In this document: piece by piece, positions 45,656 through 55,967 of the stretch
Layout of the letters: every line of letters begins with the position of its first letter
Position numbering within the stretch: the first letter of the stretch is position 1
Assembly: GCF_900302445.1 (NCBI RefSeq)
Contig: NZ_ONZF01000002.1
Span: 1 to 64,000, forward strand
From: Palleronia abyssalis
GTDB taxonomy: Bacteria; Pseudomonadota; Alphaproteobacteria; Rhodobacterales; Rhodobacteraceae
Length of the DNA: 64,000 nt
Reading direction: 5' to 3'
Position numbers and translations under genes: made by a program
Notes under the pieces: model-generated
The model's database searches: none
Told to the model about the DNA's origin: nothing
What the model saw: only the letters and a program-made list of their open reading frames with translations

Positions 45656-46999
45656 ATGGCTGGAATCCCGCACGACCACTACAAGCCCAACAGCGGCGGC
45701 GAACGCTGGCTGCACAAGCGGCTGCCGATCGTCGGCCTGCTGTACGACACGGTGATGATCCCCACGCCCAAGAACCTGAACTGGATGTGGATCTGGGGCA
45801 TCGTCCTGACCTTCACGCTGGTCCTTCAGATCGTCACCGGCGTGGTGCTGGTCATGCACTACATCCCGTCGACCGAGAACGCGTTCGCCAGCGTCGAGCA
45901 CATCATGCGCGACGTGAACGGTGGCTTCATGCTGCGCTATATGCACGCAAACGGCGCATCGCTGTTCTTCGTGGCCGTCTATGCCCACATCTTCCGAAAC
46001 CTCTATTACGGGTCCTACAAGGAGCCGCGCGAGGTCACGTGGATCATCGGCATCCTGATGTATCTTCTGATGATGGGCACCGCCTTCATGGGCTATGTCC
46101 TGCCCTGGGGTCAGATGTCCTTCTGGGGTGCGACCGTCATCACGGGCCTATTCGGCGCGATTCCCTTCGTGGGCGAGTCGATCCAGACCTGGCTTCTGGG
46201 CGGACCGGCCGTCGGGGAATACACGCTGACGCGCTTCTTCTCGCTGCACTACCTGATGCCGATGATCCTTGCGGGTCTGACGATGGTCCACATCTGGGCC
46301 TTCCACACCACCGGCAACAACAACCCCACCGGGGTCGAGGTGCGCCGCACGTCGAAGGAAGACGCTCAGAAGGACACGCTTCCGTTCTGGCCCTACTTCG
46401 TCATCAAGGACCTGTTCGCGCTGGCCGTGATCCTGGTGGTGTTCTTCGCCATCGTGGGCTTCATGCCTAACTACCTCGGGCATCCCGACAACTACATCGA
46501 GGCGAACCCGATGCAGACCCCCGCGCACATCGTGCCGGAGTGGTACTTCCTGCCCTTCTACGCGATCTTGCGCGCCTTCACCGCGGACGTCTGGGTCGTG
46601 ATGGCGGCCAGTTGGATCACCGGCGGCATCGTCGACGCGAAGTTCTTCGGCGTGCTTGCCATGTTCGGGGCCATCGCGGTCATGGCGCTGGCGCCGTGGC
46701 TGGACACCTCGTCGGTGCGGTCGGGTCGCTACCGCCCGATGTTCAAGTGGTGGTTCGCCCTGTTCATTGTGAACTTCTTCGTCCTGATGTGGGTCGGTGC
46801 GATGCCCGCCGAGGAGCCTTACAGCTCGATCTCGCTGATCGCCTCGGCTTACTGGTTCGCGTACTTCCTGGTCATCCTGCCGCTTCTTGGCGTGATCGAG
46901 AAGCCGCTGTCGCAGCCGTCGACCATCGAGGAAGATTATGGCAAGCACTACGCGCCCAACACCGGCGGTACTACGACCGTCGTGAACCCGGCCGAGTGA
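45656..46999 (+). CDS. petB: Cytochrome b of the bc1 complex
   Basis: 447 residues, eight membrane helices. Haem bL/bH ligand histidines lie in helices B and D; Qo-site PEWY is present as [15 protein letters not shown], and the cd-helix as [23 protein letters not shown]. It is longer at both ends than mitochondrial cytochrome b, as in Rhodobacter. 12 bp after petA, with AAGGAG before ATG. Confidence 0.97.
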   Translation: MAGIPHDHYKPNSGGERWLHKRLPIVGLLYDTVMIPTPKNLNWMWIWGIVLTFTLVLQIVTGVVLVMHYIPSTENAFASVEHIMRDVNGGFMLRYMHANGASLFFVAVYAHIFRNLYYGSYKEPREVTWIIGILMYLLMMGTAFMGYVLPWGQMSFWGATVITGLFGAIPFVGESIQTWLLGGPAVGEYTLTRFFSLHYLMPMILAGLTMVHIWAFHTTGNNNPTGVEVRRTSKEDAQKDTLPFWPYFVIKDLFALAVILVVFFAIVGFMPNYLGHPDNYIEANPMQTPAHIVPEWYFLPFYAILRAFTADVWVVMAASWITGGIVDAKFFGVLAMFGAIAVMALAPWLDTSSVRSGRYRPMFKWWFALFIVNFFVLMWVGAMPAEEPYSSISLIASAYWFAYFLVILPLLGVIEKPLSQPSTIEEDYGKHYAPNTGGTTTVVNPAE

Positions 47000-47010
47000 G
47001 GAAGAAAGAG

Positions 47011-47829
47011 ATGATGATCAAAGAACTGACGCTCTCGCTCGCCGTGGCGCTTGGGCTGGCCGGGGCGGCCCACGCCGCCGGGTCCGAAGACAGCCATGTC
47101 ATCGACTACGACTTCTCGTTCGAAGGGCCGTTCGGGACCTACGACCAGTTCCAGCTGCAGCGCGGCCTTCAAGTCTATACCGAGGTCTGCTCGGCCTGCC
47201 ACGGCTTGCAATACGTCGCGTTCCGCAACCTGGCCGATGACGGGGGGCCCGGCCTGCCGGAGGATCAGGTCCGTGCCTATGCCGCCCAATACGAGGTGTG
47301 GGACGAGGCGCTTCTGGACGGCGAAGGGGATTTCCGCGATGCCGTGCCCACGGACAAGTTCCCTGAATCCAGCCTGTCGAACGCGCCGGACCTCTCGCTG
47401 ATGGCGAAGGCCCGCGCCGGGTTCCACGGTCCCTATGGTCTGGGGATCAACCAGCTGGTCCGCGGCATGGGCGGCGCAGAATATCTGACCTCGCTTCTGA
47501 CCGGATACACCGGCGAGATGAAGACCGAGGCAGGCGCGACGCTGTACGAGAACACTGCCTTCCCCGGCGGATGGATCGCGATGCCGCAGCCGCTGTATGG
47601 TGACGACGTCGGGTATGAGGACGGAACCGAAGCGACCCTGGAGCAGGTCTCGAAAGATGTCGCCGCGTTCATGATGTGGACCGCCGAACCGAAGCTGGCC
47701 GCGCGCAAGCAGGCCGGCTTTGCCGGCGTCGTGATGCTGGGGGTGCTGGCGGTGCTTCTGTATCTGACCAACAAGCGCATCTGGGCCCCTTACAAGCGTA
47801 AGGCGAAGCACGACGTTCCGGCAGAATAA
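47011..47829 (+). CDS. petC: Cytochrome c1 of the bc1 complex
   Basis: 272 residues. Signal peptide ([22 protein letters not shown]), haem c motif CSACH (C60-H64), and a C-terminal transmembrane anchor ([22 protein letters not shown]). Accepts electrons from the Rieske protein and passes them to a soluble or membrane cytochrome c. Last gene of petABC, followed by a terminator. Confidence 0.97.
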   Translation: MMIKELTLSLAVALGLAGAAHAAGSEDSHVIDYDFSFEGPFGTYDQFQLQRGLQVYTEVCSACHGLQYVAFRNLADDGGPGLPEDQVRAYAAQYEVWDEALLDGEGDFRDAVPTDKFPESSLSNAPDLSLMAKARAGFHGPYGLGINQLVRGMGGAEYLTSLLTGYTGEMKTEAGATLYENTAFPGGWIAMPQPLYGDDVGYEDGTEATLEQVSKDVAAFMMWTAEPKLAARKQAGFAGVVMLGVLAVLLYLTNKRIWAPYKRKAKHDVPAE

Positions 47830-47852
47830 GCGGTCAGGACCGAAGGACCAGT

Positions 47853-47884
47853 AAAGGCGCGGGGGCCATCCTCCGCGCCTTTTT
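47853..47884 (+). terminator. Rho-independent terminator of petABC
   Basis: A 10-bp perfect stem AAAGGCGCGG / CCGCGCCTTT (47853-47862 with 47873-47882) and 10-nt loop, ending in TTTTT. It reaches the stop codon of the convergent thiQ gene. Confidence 0.8.
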
Positions 47885-48579
47885 CATGGCCCCAGATACG
47901 CCCGAAGCGCAGGCGGAGGATCGTCCAGAAGCGGGCCTGTTGGTTGCGGCGGGGCGGCCTGCCCGTCAGCCACCAGAATCGTCTGCCCATCCACGCGCCG
48001 CGCGTCATCGGGATCGTGCGTGACGATCATCAGGGTTCGCCCACCGTCCCGCGCAAGCTGCGTGACAAGATCCAGCATCTCGACCCGAAGCGCGGGTCCC
48101 AACGCCGCGAAAGGCTCGTCCAGCAGCAGAAGCGGCCGGTCCTGTACCATCGCACGGGCAAGCGCCACGCGGCTTTGTTGGCCGCCCGAAAGAGCACCGG
48201 GCTTGCGATCACCAAAGCCGTCCAGACCAACGGACTTCAGTGCGCCCCGCACCTGTTGCGGTTCAGCGCCGCGCAACCGACCAGAGGGGCGGATGCCCAG
48301 CGCAACATTCTGTTCTGTCGTCATATGCGGGAACAGATTGTTATCCTGAAAGATGGTCGCGACCGGTCGCTTGCCCGGGGGCAAGTCGTCGATCCGCAGG
48401 TCATTCCAGAGGATTCGGCCGGACGTTGCTTCGAAGAACCCGCCGATCACGGACAGAAGCGTGGATTTTCCCGCGCCCGAGGGGCCTATCACGGTGACAT
48501 GCGCACCCCTGGGGATGCTCAGATCCGCGCGCAGCTCGAACGTCCCTTGCCGGATCGTCAGACCCTCAAGTGTCAGCAT
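47884..48579 (-). CDS. thiQ: Thiamine ABC transporter ATP-binding protein
   Basis: 231 residues from MLTLEGLTIRQGTF; ATG 48579 has GGAGGG 7 nt upstream, better than the GTG at 48585. Walker A GPSGAGKSTL, signature LSGGQQSRVALARA, Walker B LLLLDEPFAALG. Energises ThiBPQ uptake of thiamine and its phosphates. Overlaps the thiP end, so the unit is thiB-thiP-thiQ. Confidence 0.94.
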   Translation of the reverse strand: MLTLEGLTIRQGTFELRADLSIPRGAHVTVIGPSGAGKSTLLSVIGGFFEATSGRILWNDLRIDDLPPGKRPVATIFQDNNLFPHMTTEQNVALGIRPSGRLRGAEPQQVRGALKSVGLDGFGDRKPGALSGGQQSRVALARAMVQDRPLLLLDEPFAALGPALRVEMLDLVTQLARDGGRTLMIVTHDPDDARRVDGQTILVADGQAAPPQPTGPLLDDPPPALRAYLGP

Positions 48580-50116
48580 CGACACGCCCTCCCCGATCGC
48601 AAAGCCAGAACGCCAGAAGGCTGAGCCCCAGAAGAAGCACCGCCGCGCCCCCTGCCTGATCCATGCGGTAAGCCCCCATCAGCCGGTAAAGTTGCAGAGG
48701 CAAGGTCGCCGTTTCCGAGTCGGCGAACAAGGCGATCACCCCCAGATCGCCCATGGACAACGCCGCGGCCAGCCCCCCGGCGAAACCCAGCGGGCGCCGC
48801 AATCGCGGCAGCAGCACGCGCCAGATCCACGCCCAGGGACCGAAGCCCAGCGCATCGGCAAGTCGCCTGTAATCCCCCTCGATCCGCGCGACGGCCGGCA
48901 GTATCGCGCGAAGCGCGAAGGGCAGCGCCAGCACCGCATTGACGACCGCCGTGACCGGCAAAGCGACGGTGTCGGGGCGAAAGAACGGGAATGTCACGAT
49001 GAACAGCCCGGTCCCCAGCACCAGCGGCGACGCGGCAAGCCCCAGCATCCCGGCCAGCTCGACGCCCTTGGCCCGACGCCGCCCTGTCCGTGCCGCGGCG
49101 ACCGAGATTGCAAGCCCCAGGCAGACGCACAGGAGGGCCGAGGCCGCGGCCACCCAGATCGACCGGCCCGCCGCGGACCAGACCGAAACCGGCAGATCGG
49201 TGAATGTCGGCACGCCGCGGATCGTCAGCGCCAGCAGCGGCGCAAGAAGGAACAGAGCCGCCAGCGCGATGACCAGAGCGTCGCCCCATGGGCGGCCCAG
49301 ATCCCACCGGCGCACCACCCGGTCGAGGCCTCCGCCCATCGCGTCCGGCACCGGAACGGCAAAGGCAGCCAGCCCCGCCGCCACGGTCACCGCCATCTGC
49401 ACCAGCGCCAGAAGCGCCGCGCGGCCAATGTCGAAATCGAAGCGGAACGCCTGATAGATCGCCAGTTCGATGGTCGTCGCGCGCGGCCCGCCACCCAAGG
49501 TCAGCGCAACTGCGAAGCTGGAGGTGCAGATCAGGAAGATCACCAGCGCCGCGCCCGGGACCACGCCTTTCAGCATCGGCCATTCGATATGGCGCGCGAT
49601 GTCGCGCGGGGCCATCGACAGGCTGGCCGCCAGGCGGAACCGCTCGGCCGGGATCGCCTGCCAGCCTTGCAGAATCAGGCGCGTGGCCAGCGGGAGGTTG
49701 AAGAAGACATGCGCAAGGATCACCCCATGGACGCCATAAATCGATAATTGCGGCAACCCCACAAGTGCGCCGATCTCGTTGACCCACCCCGAACGGCCGA
49801 AGACCATCAGCAGTCCCAGGATCGCGACGATCACTGGCAGGATGAACGGGGCACCCACCAGCAGGATCAGGGCGCCCCGCCCGGGAAAGCGGCGGCGGGC
49901 CAGCGCCCGGGCCACCGGAATGGCCAACCCCACGGACAGCACGGCCGAAAGCGCCGCCTGCCACAGGGTGAAGCGCACCGCAGCCCAATCCGCCGACCCC
50001 AGCGACGGCGCCTCACCCGCGCGGAGCAGCACCGCCACGATCGACCCGGCGACGAGGATCGCCACCAGAGCGCCCGCGACGAGGCCCGGCAGTATCAGCG
50101 GGCGCGTTGCCCGCAT
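48566..50116 (-). CDS. thiP: Thiamine ABC transporter permease
   Basis: 516 residues, twelve membrane helices, a fused double permease with two EAA-type loops (LAASLSMAPRDIARHIEWP and ADALGFGPWAWIWRVLLP). Size and gene order match ThiP. The start lies one base from the thiB stop. Confidence 0.94.
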   Translation of the reverse strand: MRATRPLILPGLVAGALVAILVAGSIVAVLLRAGEAPSLGSADWAAVRFTLWQAALSAVLSVGLAIPVARALARRRFPGRGALILLVGAPFILPVIVAILGLLMVFGRSGWVNEIGALVGLPQLSIYGVHGVILAHVFFNLPLATRLILQGWQAIPAERFRLAASLSMAPRDIARHIEWPMLKGVVPGAALVIFLICTSSFAVALTLGGGPRATTIELAIYQAFRFDFDIGRAALLALVQMAVTVAAGLAAFAVPVPDAMGGGLDRVVRRWDLGRPWGDALVIALAALFLLAPLLALTIRGVPTFTDLPVSVWSAAGRSIWVAAASALLCVCLGLAISVAAARTGRRRAKGVELAGMLGLAASPLVLGTGLFIVTFPFFRPDTVALPVTAVVNAVLALPFALRAILPAVARIEGDYRRLADALGFGPWAWIWRVLLPRLRRPLGFAGGLAAALSMGDLGVIALFADSETATLPLQLYRLMGAYRMDQAGGAAVLLLGLSLLAFWLCDRGGRVDADT

Positions 50117-50117
50117 T

Positions 50118-51119
50118 TCAGCCCGCGCCGAAGGCCGACAGCCATTCTTCGACCGCCTCGTCGCGGATCGCTGCGGCCTCATCCTCGCTCAGGAACAGCA
50201 CGGTGTCGGGCATCTCAAGCTGCTGGAAGCCCTCGGGCAGCTGATCCTCAGGAAGTTTCGCCGGCATGGACCAGTTGCCCTCGGGGATGATCGACTGGAA
50301 CTCTTCTGACAAGACGAACTGCATGAACTGGTCGGCCAGGTCGGGATTGTCGGTGCCTTCCAGCTTGGCGGCCAGCTCGACCATGAAGTAATGCCCCTCG
50401 GGGAAGATCGCGGCCTTCTTCGTATCATCATCCTCGGCGATGATGTGATAGGCGGGCGAGGTAGTGTAGCTGAGGACCATGTCAGCTTCGCCCTCGGTGA
50501 ACAGGCCGTAGCTTTCGGACCAGCCCTGCGTGACGGTCAGGACCTTCGGCTCCAGCTTCTCCCACGCCTCCTCGGCATCCTCGCCATAAATCTCCTTGAC
50601 CCATAGCAGCATCGCCAGCCCCGAGATCGAGGTGCGCGGATCCTGGATCACGATGGAATAGGCGTCATCCGGCGCGTTCAGCAGCGCGTCGAAACTTTCA
50701 GGCGGGTTCTCGACGCGGGTGGTGTCGTAGACGAAGGCCGTGTGGCCCCAGTTGAACGGCAGGAAGACGTCGTCGGTCCAGTCGATCGGCATGGTCAGGT
50801 CCGAGGTATCGACCCCGTGGGGCGCGAACAGGCCGGTTTCACGCGCCTCTTTCGTGACGTCGGTATTGAAGCCAATGGCGACGTCGGCATCGGTGCGGTC
50901 GCCTTCCAGCATCAGGCGGGGCAGCAGGTCGCCGATCCGGTATTCGAGGTCGCAGTCGCAACGCGCCTCGAATGCGTCCTTGATGGCGGGGCCGGGACCC
51001 CATTCCGAACCGAAATAGTCGGGCGCGTAGACGGTCAGGGTCTCCTGCGCCACCGCGGGGGTGGCCAGAAGCCCGAGGCAAAGAACGGAAGCGATAGGTC
51101 GCACGGGCGGTCCTTTCAT
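50118..51119 (-). CDS. thiB: Thiamine-binding periplasmic protein
   Basis: 333 residues with Sec signal (PIASVLCLGLLATPAVAQ). The mature start ETLTVYAPDYFGSEWGPGPAIKDAFEARC resembles ThiB/TbpA (Y-x-SF-x-S-x-WGPG). The Trp and Tyr residues of the thiamine pocket are plausible in WTDDVFLPFNWGHTAFVYD. Its leader carries a TPP riboswitch. Confidence 0.95.
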   Translation of the reverse strand: MKGPPVRPIASVLCLGLLATPAVAQETLTVYAPDYFGSEWGPGPAIKDAFEARCDCDLEYRIGDLLPRLMLEGDRTDADVAIGFNTDVTKEARETGLFAPHGVDTSDLTMPIDWTDDVFLPFNWGHTAFVYDTTRVENPPESFDALLNAPDDAYSIVIQDPRTSISGLAMLLWVKEIYGEDAEEAWEKLEPKVLTVTQGWSESYGLFTEGEADMVLSYTTSPAYHIIAEDDDTKKAAIFPEGHYFMVELAAKLEGTDNPDLADQFMQFVLSEEFQSIIPEGNWSMPAKLPEDQLPEGFQQLEMPDTVLFLSEDEAAAIRDEAVEEWLSAFGAG

Positions 51120-51162
51120 CTCGGGCGGGGGAAAGGCGGCCATGTGCGGACCGGTGTTCGAC

Positions 51163-51241
51163 CTTCCCTCCGCCGGTGTTAGCCGGATCAGGTTCAACGG
51201 GTTCGCTTTCGCATCTCAGCCACATGGGCACCCCGAGGTGA
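51163..51241 (-). promoter_or_regulatory. TPP riboswitch (THI element)
   Basis: The minus strand contains the THI-box features in order: CGGGGTGCCC, CTGAGATG, ACCCGTTGAACCTGATCCGG, and GCTAACACCGGCGGAGGGA. The end lies about 44 bp upstream of thiB. In Proteobacteria such elements usually mask the ribosome site when TPP is high, so thiBPQ should be shut off by thiamine. Confidence 0.96.
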
Positions 51242-51249
51242 GAGGACAG

Positions 51250-52002
51250 CTAGGCCGGGTTCGCGGTGTCGGCAAGGGCAATCCACGCCATCGCGTCGGC
51301 GACATCGTGCACCTGGCGTCGGGTTGGCAGCGGCGGTCTGTCGATCATCAAGACAGGTAGGCCCAGCGCCCGGGCGGCATCCAGCTTGGCACGCGCGCCT
51401 GTCCCGCCGGCGTTCTTCGAAACCACCATGTCGATGCGATTGGCCCGCATCAGCGCCCGGTCCCCTTCCTCGGTGAAAGGCCCGCGTGAGACTTCGACAT
51501 GCGTGTCGGGCATGGGCAGGGGGCCATCGGTCGGATCGACGAGGCGCAGCAGGTAGAAATGCTGCGGGTTCGCCGCGAACTCGGGCAGGTGCATCCGGCC
51601 GACGGCCAGCATGACCCGGCGCGGCGGGACGTCCAGCGCCTGCACCGCTGCGGCGATGTCGGTCACGAGGGTCCAGTTGTCATCCGGCCCCGGCGTCCAC
51701 GGCGGACGGGTTAGCGCCAGAAGGGGCACGCCCGCCTGTTCGCTAGCGGCAACGGCATTCGCGCTCATCTGCGCGGCGAAGGGGTGGGTGGCGTCGATCA
51801 GATGGGTCACTCGATGCGCGCGCAGATACGCGGCCAACCCGGCCACACCGCCGAAGCCCCCCACACGCTGCGGCAAGGGCTGGCGCACCGGCCGTTCGAC
51901 CCGCCCCGCGAAAGAGATCGTGCCGGGCACCCCCGCATCGGCCATCGCACGGCACAGCGCGGTGGCCTCGGTCGTTCCGCCCAGAACAAGAACATGAGTC
52001 AT
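51250..52002 (-). CDS. cobK: Precorrin-6A reductase
   Basis: 250 residues from MTHVLVLGGTTEATALCRAM. NADPH-dependent reductase of the aerobic cobalamin pathway (precorrin-6A to -6B). Markers: DATHPFAAQMSANA and VSKNAGGTGARAKLDAARALGLPVLMIDRP. Divergent from cobL. It ends 9 bp before the TPP riboswitch, on the same strand. Confidence 0.95.
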   Translation of the reverse strand: MTHVLVLGGTTEATALCRAMADAGVPGTISFAGRVERPVRQPLPQRVGGFGGVAGLAAYLRAHRVTHLIDATHPFAAQMSANAVAASEQAGVPLLALTRPPWTPGPDDNWTLVTDIAAAVQALDVPPRRVMLAVGRMHLPEFAANPQHFYLLRLVDPTDGPLPMPDTHVEVSRGPFTEEGDRALMRANRIDMVVSKNAGGTGARAKLDAARALGLPVLMIDRPPLPTRRQVHDVADAMAWIALADTANPA

Positions 52003-52095
52003 GCCCCCTCTTGCCGTGTGATGCAGGCAGGCGCCAGCCTCTTGCCGCGTGGCGCGCCCCGTGCCACTCCGCGAAGACGAGATTGGAGCAGCGCG

Positions 52096-53262
52096 ATGCA
52101 AGGCCCCTGGCTGACCATCATCGGAGTGGGAGAGGACGGCGCGGCGGGGCTGACCCCGGCCGCGACCGCGGCGCTGTCAGCCGCGCAGGTCGTCATAGGG
52201 CCACCGCGGCACATGGCGTTGCTGCCTGAAACCGACGCGCAGCGCATCGAATGGCCCGTCCCCTTCGCGGATGGCATCCCGCATCTTCTGGCCCATCGCG
52301 GGACACCGACCGTCGCGCTGACCTCGGGCGATCCGTTCTGGTTCGGGGCGGGCAGCGTTCTGGCCGAGCGGTTGGGCCCCAGCGAATGGCGCGCTTTCCC
52401 CGGGCCATCGGTCTTCTCGCTCGCCGCGGCGCGACTGGGCTGGCGGATCGAACAAACGGTATGCCTTGGCCTGCATGCCGCGCCGCTGGGGCGACTGCGC
52501 CCGCATCTGGCCCCCGGCCAGCGTATCGTTGCGACCTTGCGGGACGGCGCGGCGGTGGCGGACATTGCCGCGTATCTGGCCGATACCGGCTGGGGCGACA
52601 GCAGAGTGACCGCCCTTCAGGCCCTTGGCGGCCCGCGAGAGCGTGTTACGACGGACCTGTCGGGCTCCTTCGACGCCCCGGTGGCCGTGGCCATCGAGGC
52701 CGCGGGCGGCGCTGCGATCCCCCTCGCCTCCGGCCGGCCGGACGCGACTTTCGCCCATGACGGACAGATCACGAAGCGACCCGTGCGGGCGCTGACCCTA
52801 TCAGCCCTCGGCCCCTGCCCAGGAGAGCATCTGTGGGATATCGGCGCGGGCTCGGGCTCCATCGCGCTGGAGTGGTTGATGGCCCACCCGTCCTGCACCG
52901 CGACCGCGGTCGAGGGTCGATCCGACCGCGCGACGCGCATCCGCGAGAACGCGAAGGTGCTGGGGCAGGACCGGCTGCACGTCGTCGAAGGCCGTGCCCC
53001 CGACGCGCTGGACGGCCTTCCCGCGCCGGATGCGATCTTCGTGGGCGGCGGTCTGTCGCAAACGCTGCTGGACCGGCTGATTGGCCTGCCCGCGCGACTT
53101 GTCGTCAACGCGGTCACACTTGAATCCGAGGCTCTGGTTCTGGCCGCACACGCCACCCACGGCGGCAGCCTGTTGCGCGCACAGCTATCGCAACCCGAAC
53201 CGCTGGGCGGCTTTCATGGCTGGAAGCACGCCTATCCCATCACGCAATGGTGCCGCCCATGA
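52096..53262 (+). CDS. cobL: Precorrin-6Y C5,15-methyltransferase (decarboxylating)
   Basis: 388 residues, a fusion of a CbiE-type tetrapyrrole methylase ([21 protein letters not shown], residues 1-200) and a CbiT-type SAM methyltransferase ([20 protein letters not shown], residues ~245-388). Methylates C5 and C15 and decarboxylates the acetate side chain at C12. Coupled by overlap to cobE. Confidence 0.96.
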   Translation: MQGPWLTIIGVGEDGAAGLTPAATAALSAAQVVIGPPRHMALLPETDAQRIEWPVPFADGIPHLLAHRGTPTVALTSGDPFWFGAGSVLAERLGPSEWRAFPGPSVFSLAAARLGWRIEQTVCLGLHAAPLGRLRPHLAPGQRIVATLRDGAAVADIAAYLADTGWGDSRVTALQALGGPRERVTTDLSGSFDAPVAVAIEAAGGAAIPLASGRPDATFAHDGQITKRPVRALTLSALGPCPGEHLWDIGAGSGSIALEWLMAHPSCTATAVEGRSDRATRIRENAKVLGQDRLHVVEGRAPDALDGLPAPDAIFVGGGLSQTLLDRLIGLPARLVVNAVTLESEALVLAAHATHGGSLLRAQLSQPEPLGGFHGWKHAYPITQWCRP

Positions 53263-53615
53263 TCGTTGCGGGCTTCGGCTTTCGCGCGGGCACCCGGACC
53301 GACAGCCTGCGCGACGCGCTCGCCCGCGCCGGGGGGACGCCCGATGCGCTGGCCACGGCCGCCGACAAGGCACCGGCGCTTGGGGGGCTTTCGGACGCAC
53401 TGGGGCTTCCCGTGATCGCCGTCAGGCCCGCGGACCTGACAGCCCAGCGCACGACCACGACCTCGGCCGCCTCTACAACCGCCCGGGGCACCGGCAGCGT
53501 GGCCGAGGCCGCAGCGCTGGCCGCCGCGGGACCGGGCGCGCGGCTTCTGGCGCCCCGCGCCATCTCCACCGACCGCCGCGCGACCTGCGCGCTTGCCGAA
53601 GGACCCGACCCATGA
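53259..53615 (+). CDS. cobE: Cobalamin biosynthesis protein CobE/CbiG C-terminal domain
   Basis: 118 residues beginning [21 protein letters not shown], the CobE/CbiG-C fold; ends with [21 protein letters not shown]. CobE is needed for aerobic B12 synthesis but its exact step is not settled. Overlaps cobL by ATGA and cobM by ATGA. Confidence 0.88.
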   Translation: MIVAGFGFRAGTRTDSLRDALARAGGTPDALATAADKAPALGGLSDALGLPVIAVRPADLTAQRTTTTSAASTTARGTGSVAEAAALAAAGPGARLLAPRAISTDRRATCALAEGPDP

Positions 53616-54406
53616 CCGTTCACTTCATCGGCGCCGGACCCGGCGCCCCTGATCTATTGACCCTGCGCGGCCGCGACCTGATCGCCGCCTGTCCCGTCTG
53701 CCTCTATGCCGGGTCCTTGGTGCCCGAGGCGATCCTGTCCCATTGCCCGGATAACGCCCGCATCGTGAACACCGCGCCCATGGACCTCGACGCCATCATG
53801 GCTGAAATCGAGGGTGCCCATGCCAAGGGCCAGGACATCGCCCGCCTTCATTCCGGGGACCTGTCGGTCTGGTCGGCGATGGGCGAGCAGATCCGGCGTC
53901 TCGACGCGCTGGACATCCCCTATACCGTCACGCCCGGCGTCCCCTCGTTCTCGGCCGCCGCGGCCGCGCTGGGGGCCGAGCTGACGCTGCCCGGCGTTGC
54001 GCAATCGGTGATCCTGACGCGCACGCCGGGGCGCGCCTCCTCGATGCCCGAGGGCGAGACGCTGAAGAACTTCGCCGCCACCGGCGCGACATTGGCGATC
54101 CACCTGTCGATCCAGAACCTCGGCACCGTCGTGGCGGACCTGACGCCCACCTACGGTCCCGACTGCCCCGTCGCCATCGCCTTCCGCGCCAGCTGGCCGG
54201 ACGAGCAGATCCTGCGCGGGACCCTGTCCACCATCGAGGGCGCTTTGCCCGAGGGGATCACCCGCACCGCGCTGATCCTTGTCGGCCCGGCGCTGGCCGC
54301 AACCGACTTCAGCGAATCCCGCCTCTATGCCACGGGCTACGATCGCCGCTATCGCCCTCAAACCGCCGACTCCCCCTGGTCGGACTGGAGCCCTTCCGAT
54401 GACTGA
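53612..54406 (+). CDS. cobM: Precorrin-4 C11-methyltransferase
   Basis: 264 residues. SAM-dependent tetrapyrrole methylase: [38 protein letters not shown] and the [12 protein letters not shown] loop. Methylates C11 of precorrin-4. Overlaps both neighbours. Confidence 0.96.
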   Translation: MTVHFIGAGPGAPDLLTLRGRDLIAACPVCLYAGSLVPEAILSHCPDNARIVNTAPMDLDAIMAEIEGAHAKGQDIARLHSGDLSVWSAMGEQIRRLDALDIPYTVTPGVPSFSAAAAALGAELTLPGVAQSVILTRTPGRASSMPEGETLKNFAATGATLAIHLSIQNLGTVVADLTPTYGPDCPVAIAFRASWPDEQILRGTLSTIEGALPEGITRTALILVGPALAATDFSESRLYATGYDRRYRPQTADSPWSDWSPSDD

Positions 54407-55709
54407 CCTGCCCCCCGGCCTCTTGGTCTCGGCCCCGTCCTCGGGGACCGGCAAGACCACCGTCATGCTGGGCCTTCTGCGCGCGCTGGCCGACGATGGC
54501 CTGACCGTCCAGCCCTACAAGTCCGGCCCCGACTACATCGACCCGGCCTTCCACCGGGCCGCCTGCGGTCGGCATTCCTTCAACCTCGACACCTGGGCGA
54601 TGGGGGACGACCTTCTGAACGCGGTCGCGGGGCAGGCGCGGGGGGCGGACATCTGCGTGGCCGAAGGGTCGATGGGCCTGTACGACGGCGTGGCGACCAT
54701 GGGGCGTTCGGGCTTCGGCAGCTCGGCCGAGACGGCGCGGCGCATGGGATGGCCCGTGATCCTTGTCCTCGACGTCAGCGGCCAGGCGCAATCGGCGGCG
54801 GCCACGGCGCTGGGCTTTGCGAGCTATATGCCCGATCTGCCCTTCGCGGGCGTGATCCTGAACCGCGCCGCGTCCCCCCGGCACGAGCGTCTGACGCGGC
54901 TGGGCATGGAACGCGCCGGACTTCCGGTTCTAGGCGCCCTGCCCCGGCGCGGCGACCTTGCTTTGCCAGAACGGCATCTGGGGCTGATCCAGGCCGTCGA
55001 ACATCCCGATCTGGACGCCGCGATCGCGGGGTATGCCACCTTCCTGCAAGAGAACGTTGATCTGGACACGATCCGCGCTGCCGCCGTCGTCGGACCTGTC
55101 CCGGCACGCGCGCCCCTGCCGACGCCCCCCGCGCAGCGCATTGCCATCGCGCGGGACGCCGCGTTCTCGTTCACATATCCGCATCTTCTGGAAGGCTGGC
55201 GGCAGGCAGGGGCCGAGATCCTGCCGTTCTCACCCCTGGCCGACGATCCGGTTCCCGACGCGGATCTGGTCTGGCTGCCCGGCGGATACCCCGAGTTGCA
55301 TGCCGGACGGCTGGCCGCGGCCGACCGGTTCCGCGACAGCCTGACCGCACATGCCGCGACCCGGCCCGTCCATGGCGAATGCGGCGGCTATATGGCGCTG
55401 GGCGAGGCGCTGATAGACAAGGACGGGGTGCGGCATCGGATGGCCGGGCTTCTGGGCCTCGTCACCAGCTATGAGAAGCGCAAGTTCCACCTGGGCTATC
55501 GGCGCGCGACCCTGTCCGAGGCGATGCCGGGCCATGATGCAGGCACCATCCTGCGCGGGCACGAATTTCACTATTCGACCGTTCTGGACCAGCCTGACAC
55601 GCCGCTGGCGGCTGTCGCGGATGCCGACGGCAATCCCGTTCCGGAAACCGGTGCCCGCCGCGGTCACGTGACGGGCACCTTCTTCCACATGATCTCAGCG
55701 GAAGAGTGA
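54399..55709 (+). CDS. cobB: Hydrogenobyrinic acid a,c-diamide synthase (glutamine-hydrolysing)
   Basis: 436 residues. N-terminal P-loop NTPase domain ([32 protein letters not shown]) and C-terminal class I glutamine amidotransferase domain with catalytic Cys in [14 protein letters not shown]. Amidates the a and c side chains of hydrogenobyrinate before cobalt insertion, supporting an aerobic pathway. The start overlaps the cobM end by 8 bp. Confidence 0.95.
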   Translation: MTDLPPGLLVSAPSSGTGKTTVMLGLLRALADDGLTVQPYKSGPDYIDPAFHRAACGRHSFNLDTWAMGDDLLNAVAGQARGADICVAEGSMGLYDGVATMGRSGFGSSAETARRMGWPVILVLDVSGQAQSAAATALGFASYMPDLPFAGVILNRAASPRHERLTRLGMERAGLPVLGALPRRGDLALPERHLGLIQAVEHPDLDAAIAGYATFLQENVDLDTIRAAAVVGPVPARAPLPTPPAQRIAIARDAAFSFTYPHLLEGWRQAGAEILPFSPLADDPVPDADLVWLPGGYPELHAGRLAAADRFRDSLTAHAATRPVHGECGGYMALGEALIDKDGVRHRMAGLLGLVTSYEKRKFHLGYRRATLSEAMPGHDAGTILRGHEFHYSTVLDQPDTPLAAVADADGNPVPETGARRGHVTGTFFHMISAEE

Positions 55710-55811
55710 GACGGTGCGCTGGACGAGCTTCGGGTACGAGGACCCCAGGATCCAGACGGCAGCGCCGAGGCAGGAAACGATGATGGCGCCGGTGACGATA
55801 TCGATGAACAT
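55695..55811 (-). CDS. Possible 38-residue single-span membrane protein
   Basis: Minus-strand frame starting MFIDIVTGAIIVSCLGAAVW, with one hydrophobic helix and a basic C-terminus ([15 protein letters not shown]). AAGGA lies 8-9 nt before the ATG. Its 3' end overlaps the last 15 bp of cobB on the opposite strand. It could be a small membrane peptide; codon choice and ribosome site favour it, but no family is recognised. Confidence 0.5.
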   Translation of the reverse strand: MFIDIVTGAIIVSCLGAAVWILGSSYPKLVQRTVSLFR

Positions 55812-55967
55812 GGGCGTAGTCCTTGGACTGGCTTTTCGCGCGTCATGTAGAGCTTTCCGGTCGGTCGAACATGCGGCGCCGCGGCGTTCTGCGGGCTGTT
55901 TGCGACGCTGGGACAGAAACCTCGGCCCCGCCTTTCCCTTCCACCCGCGCTGGAATAAAGCCCCCGC

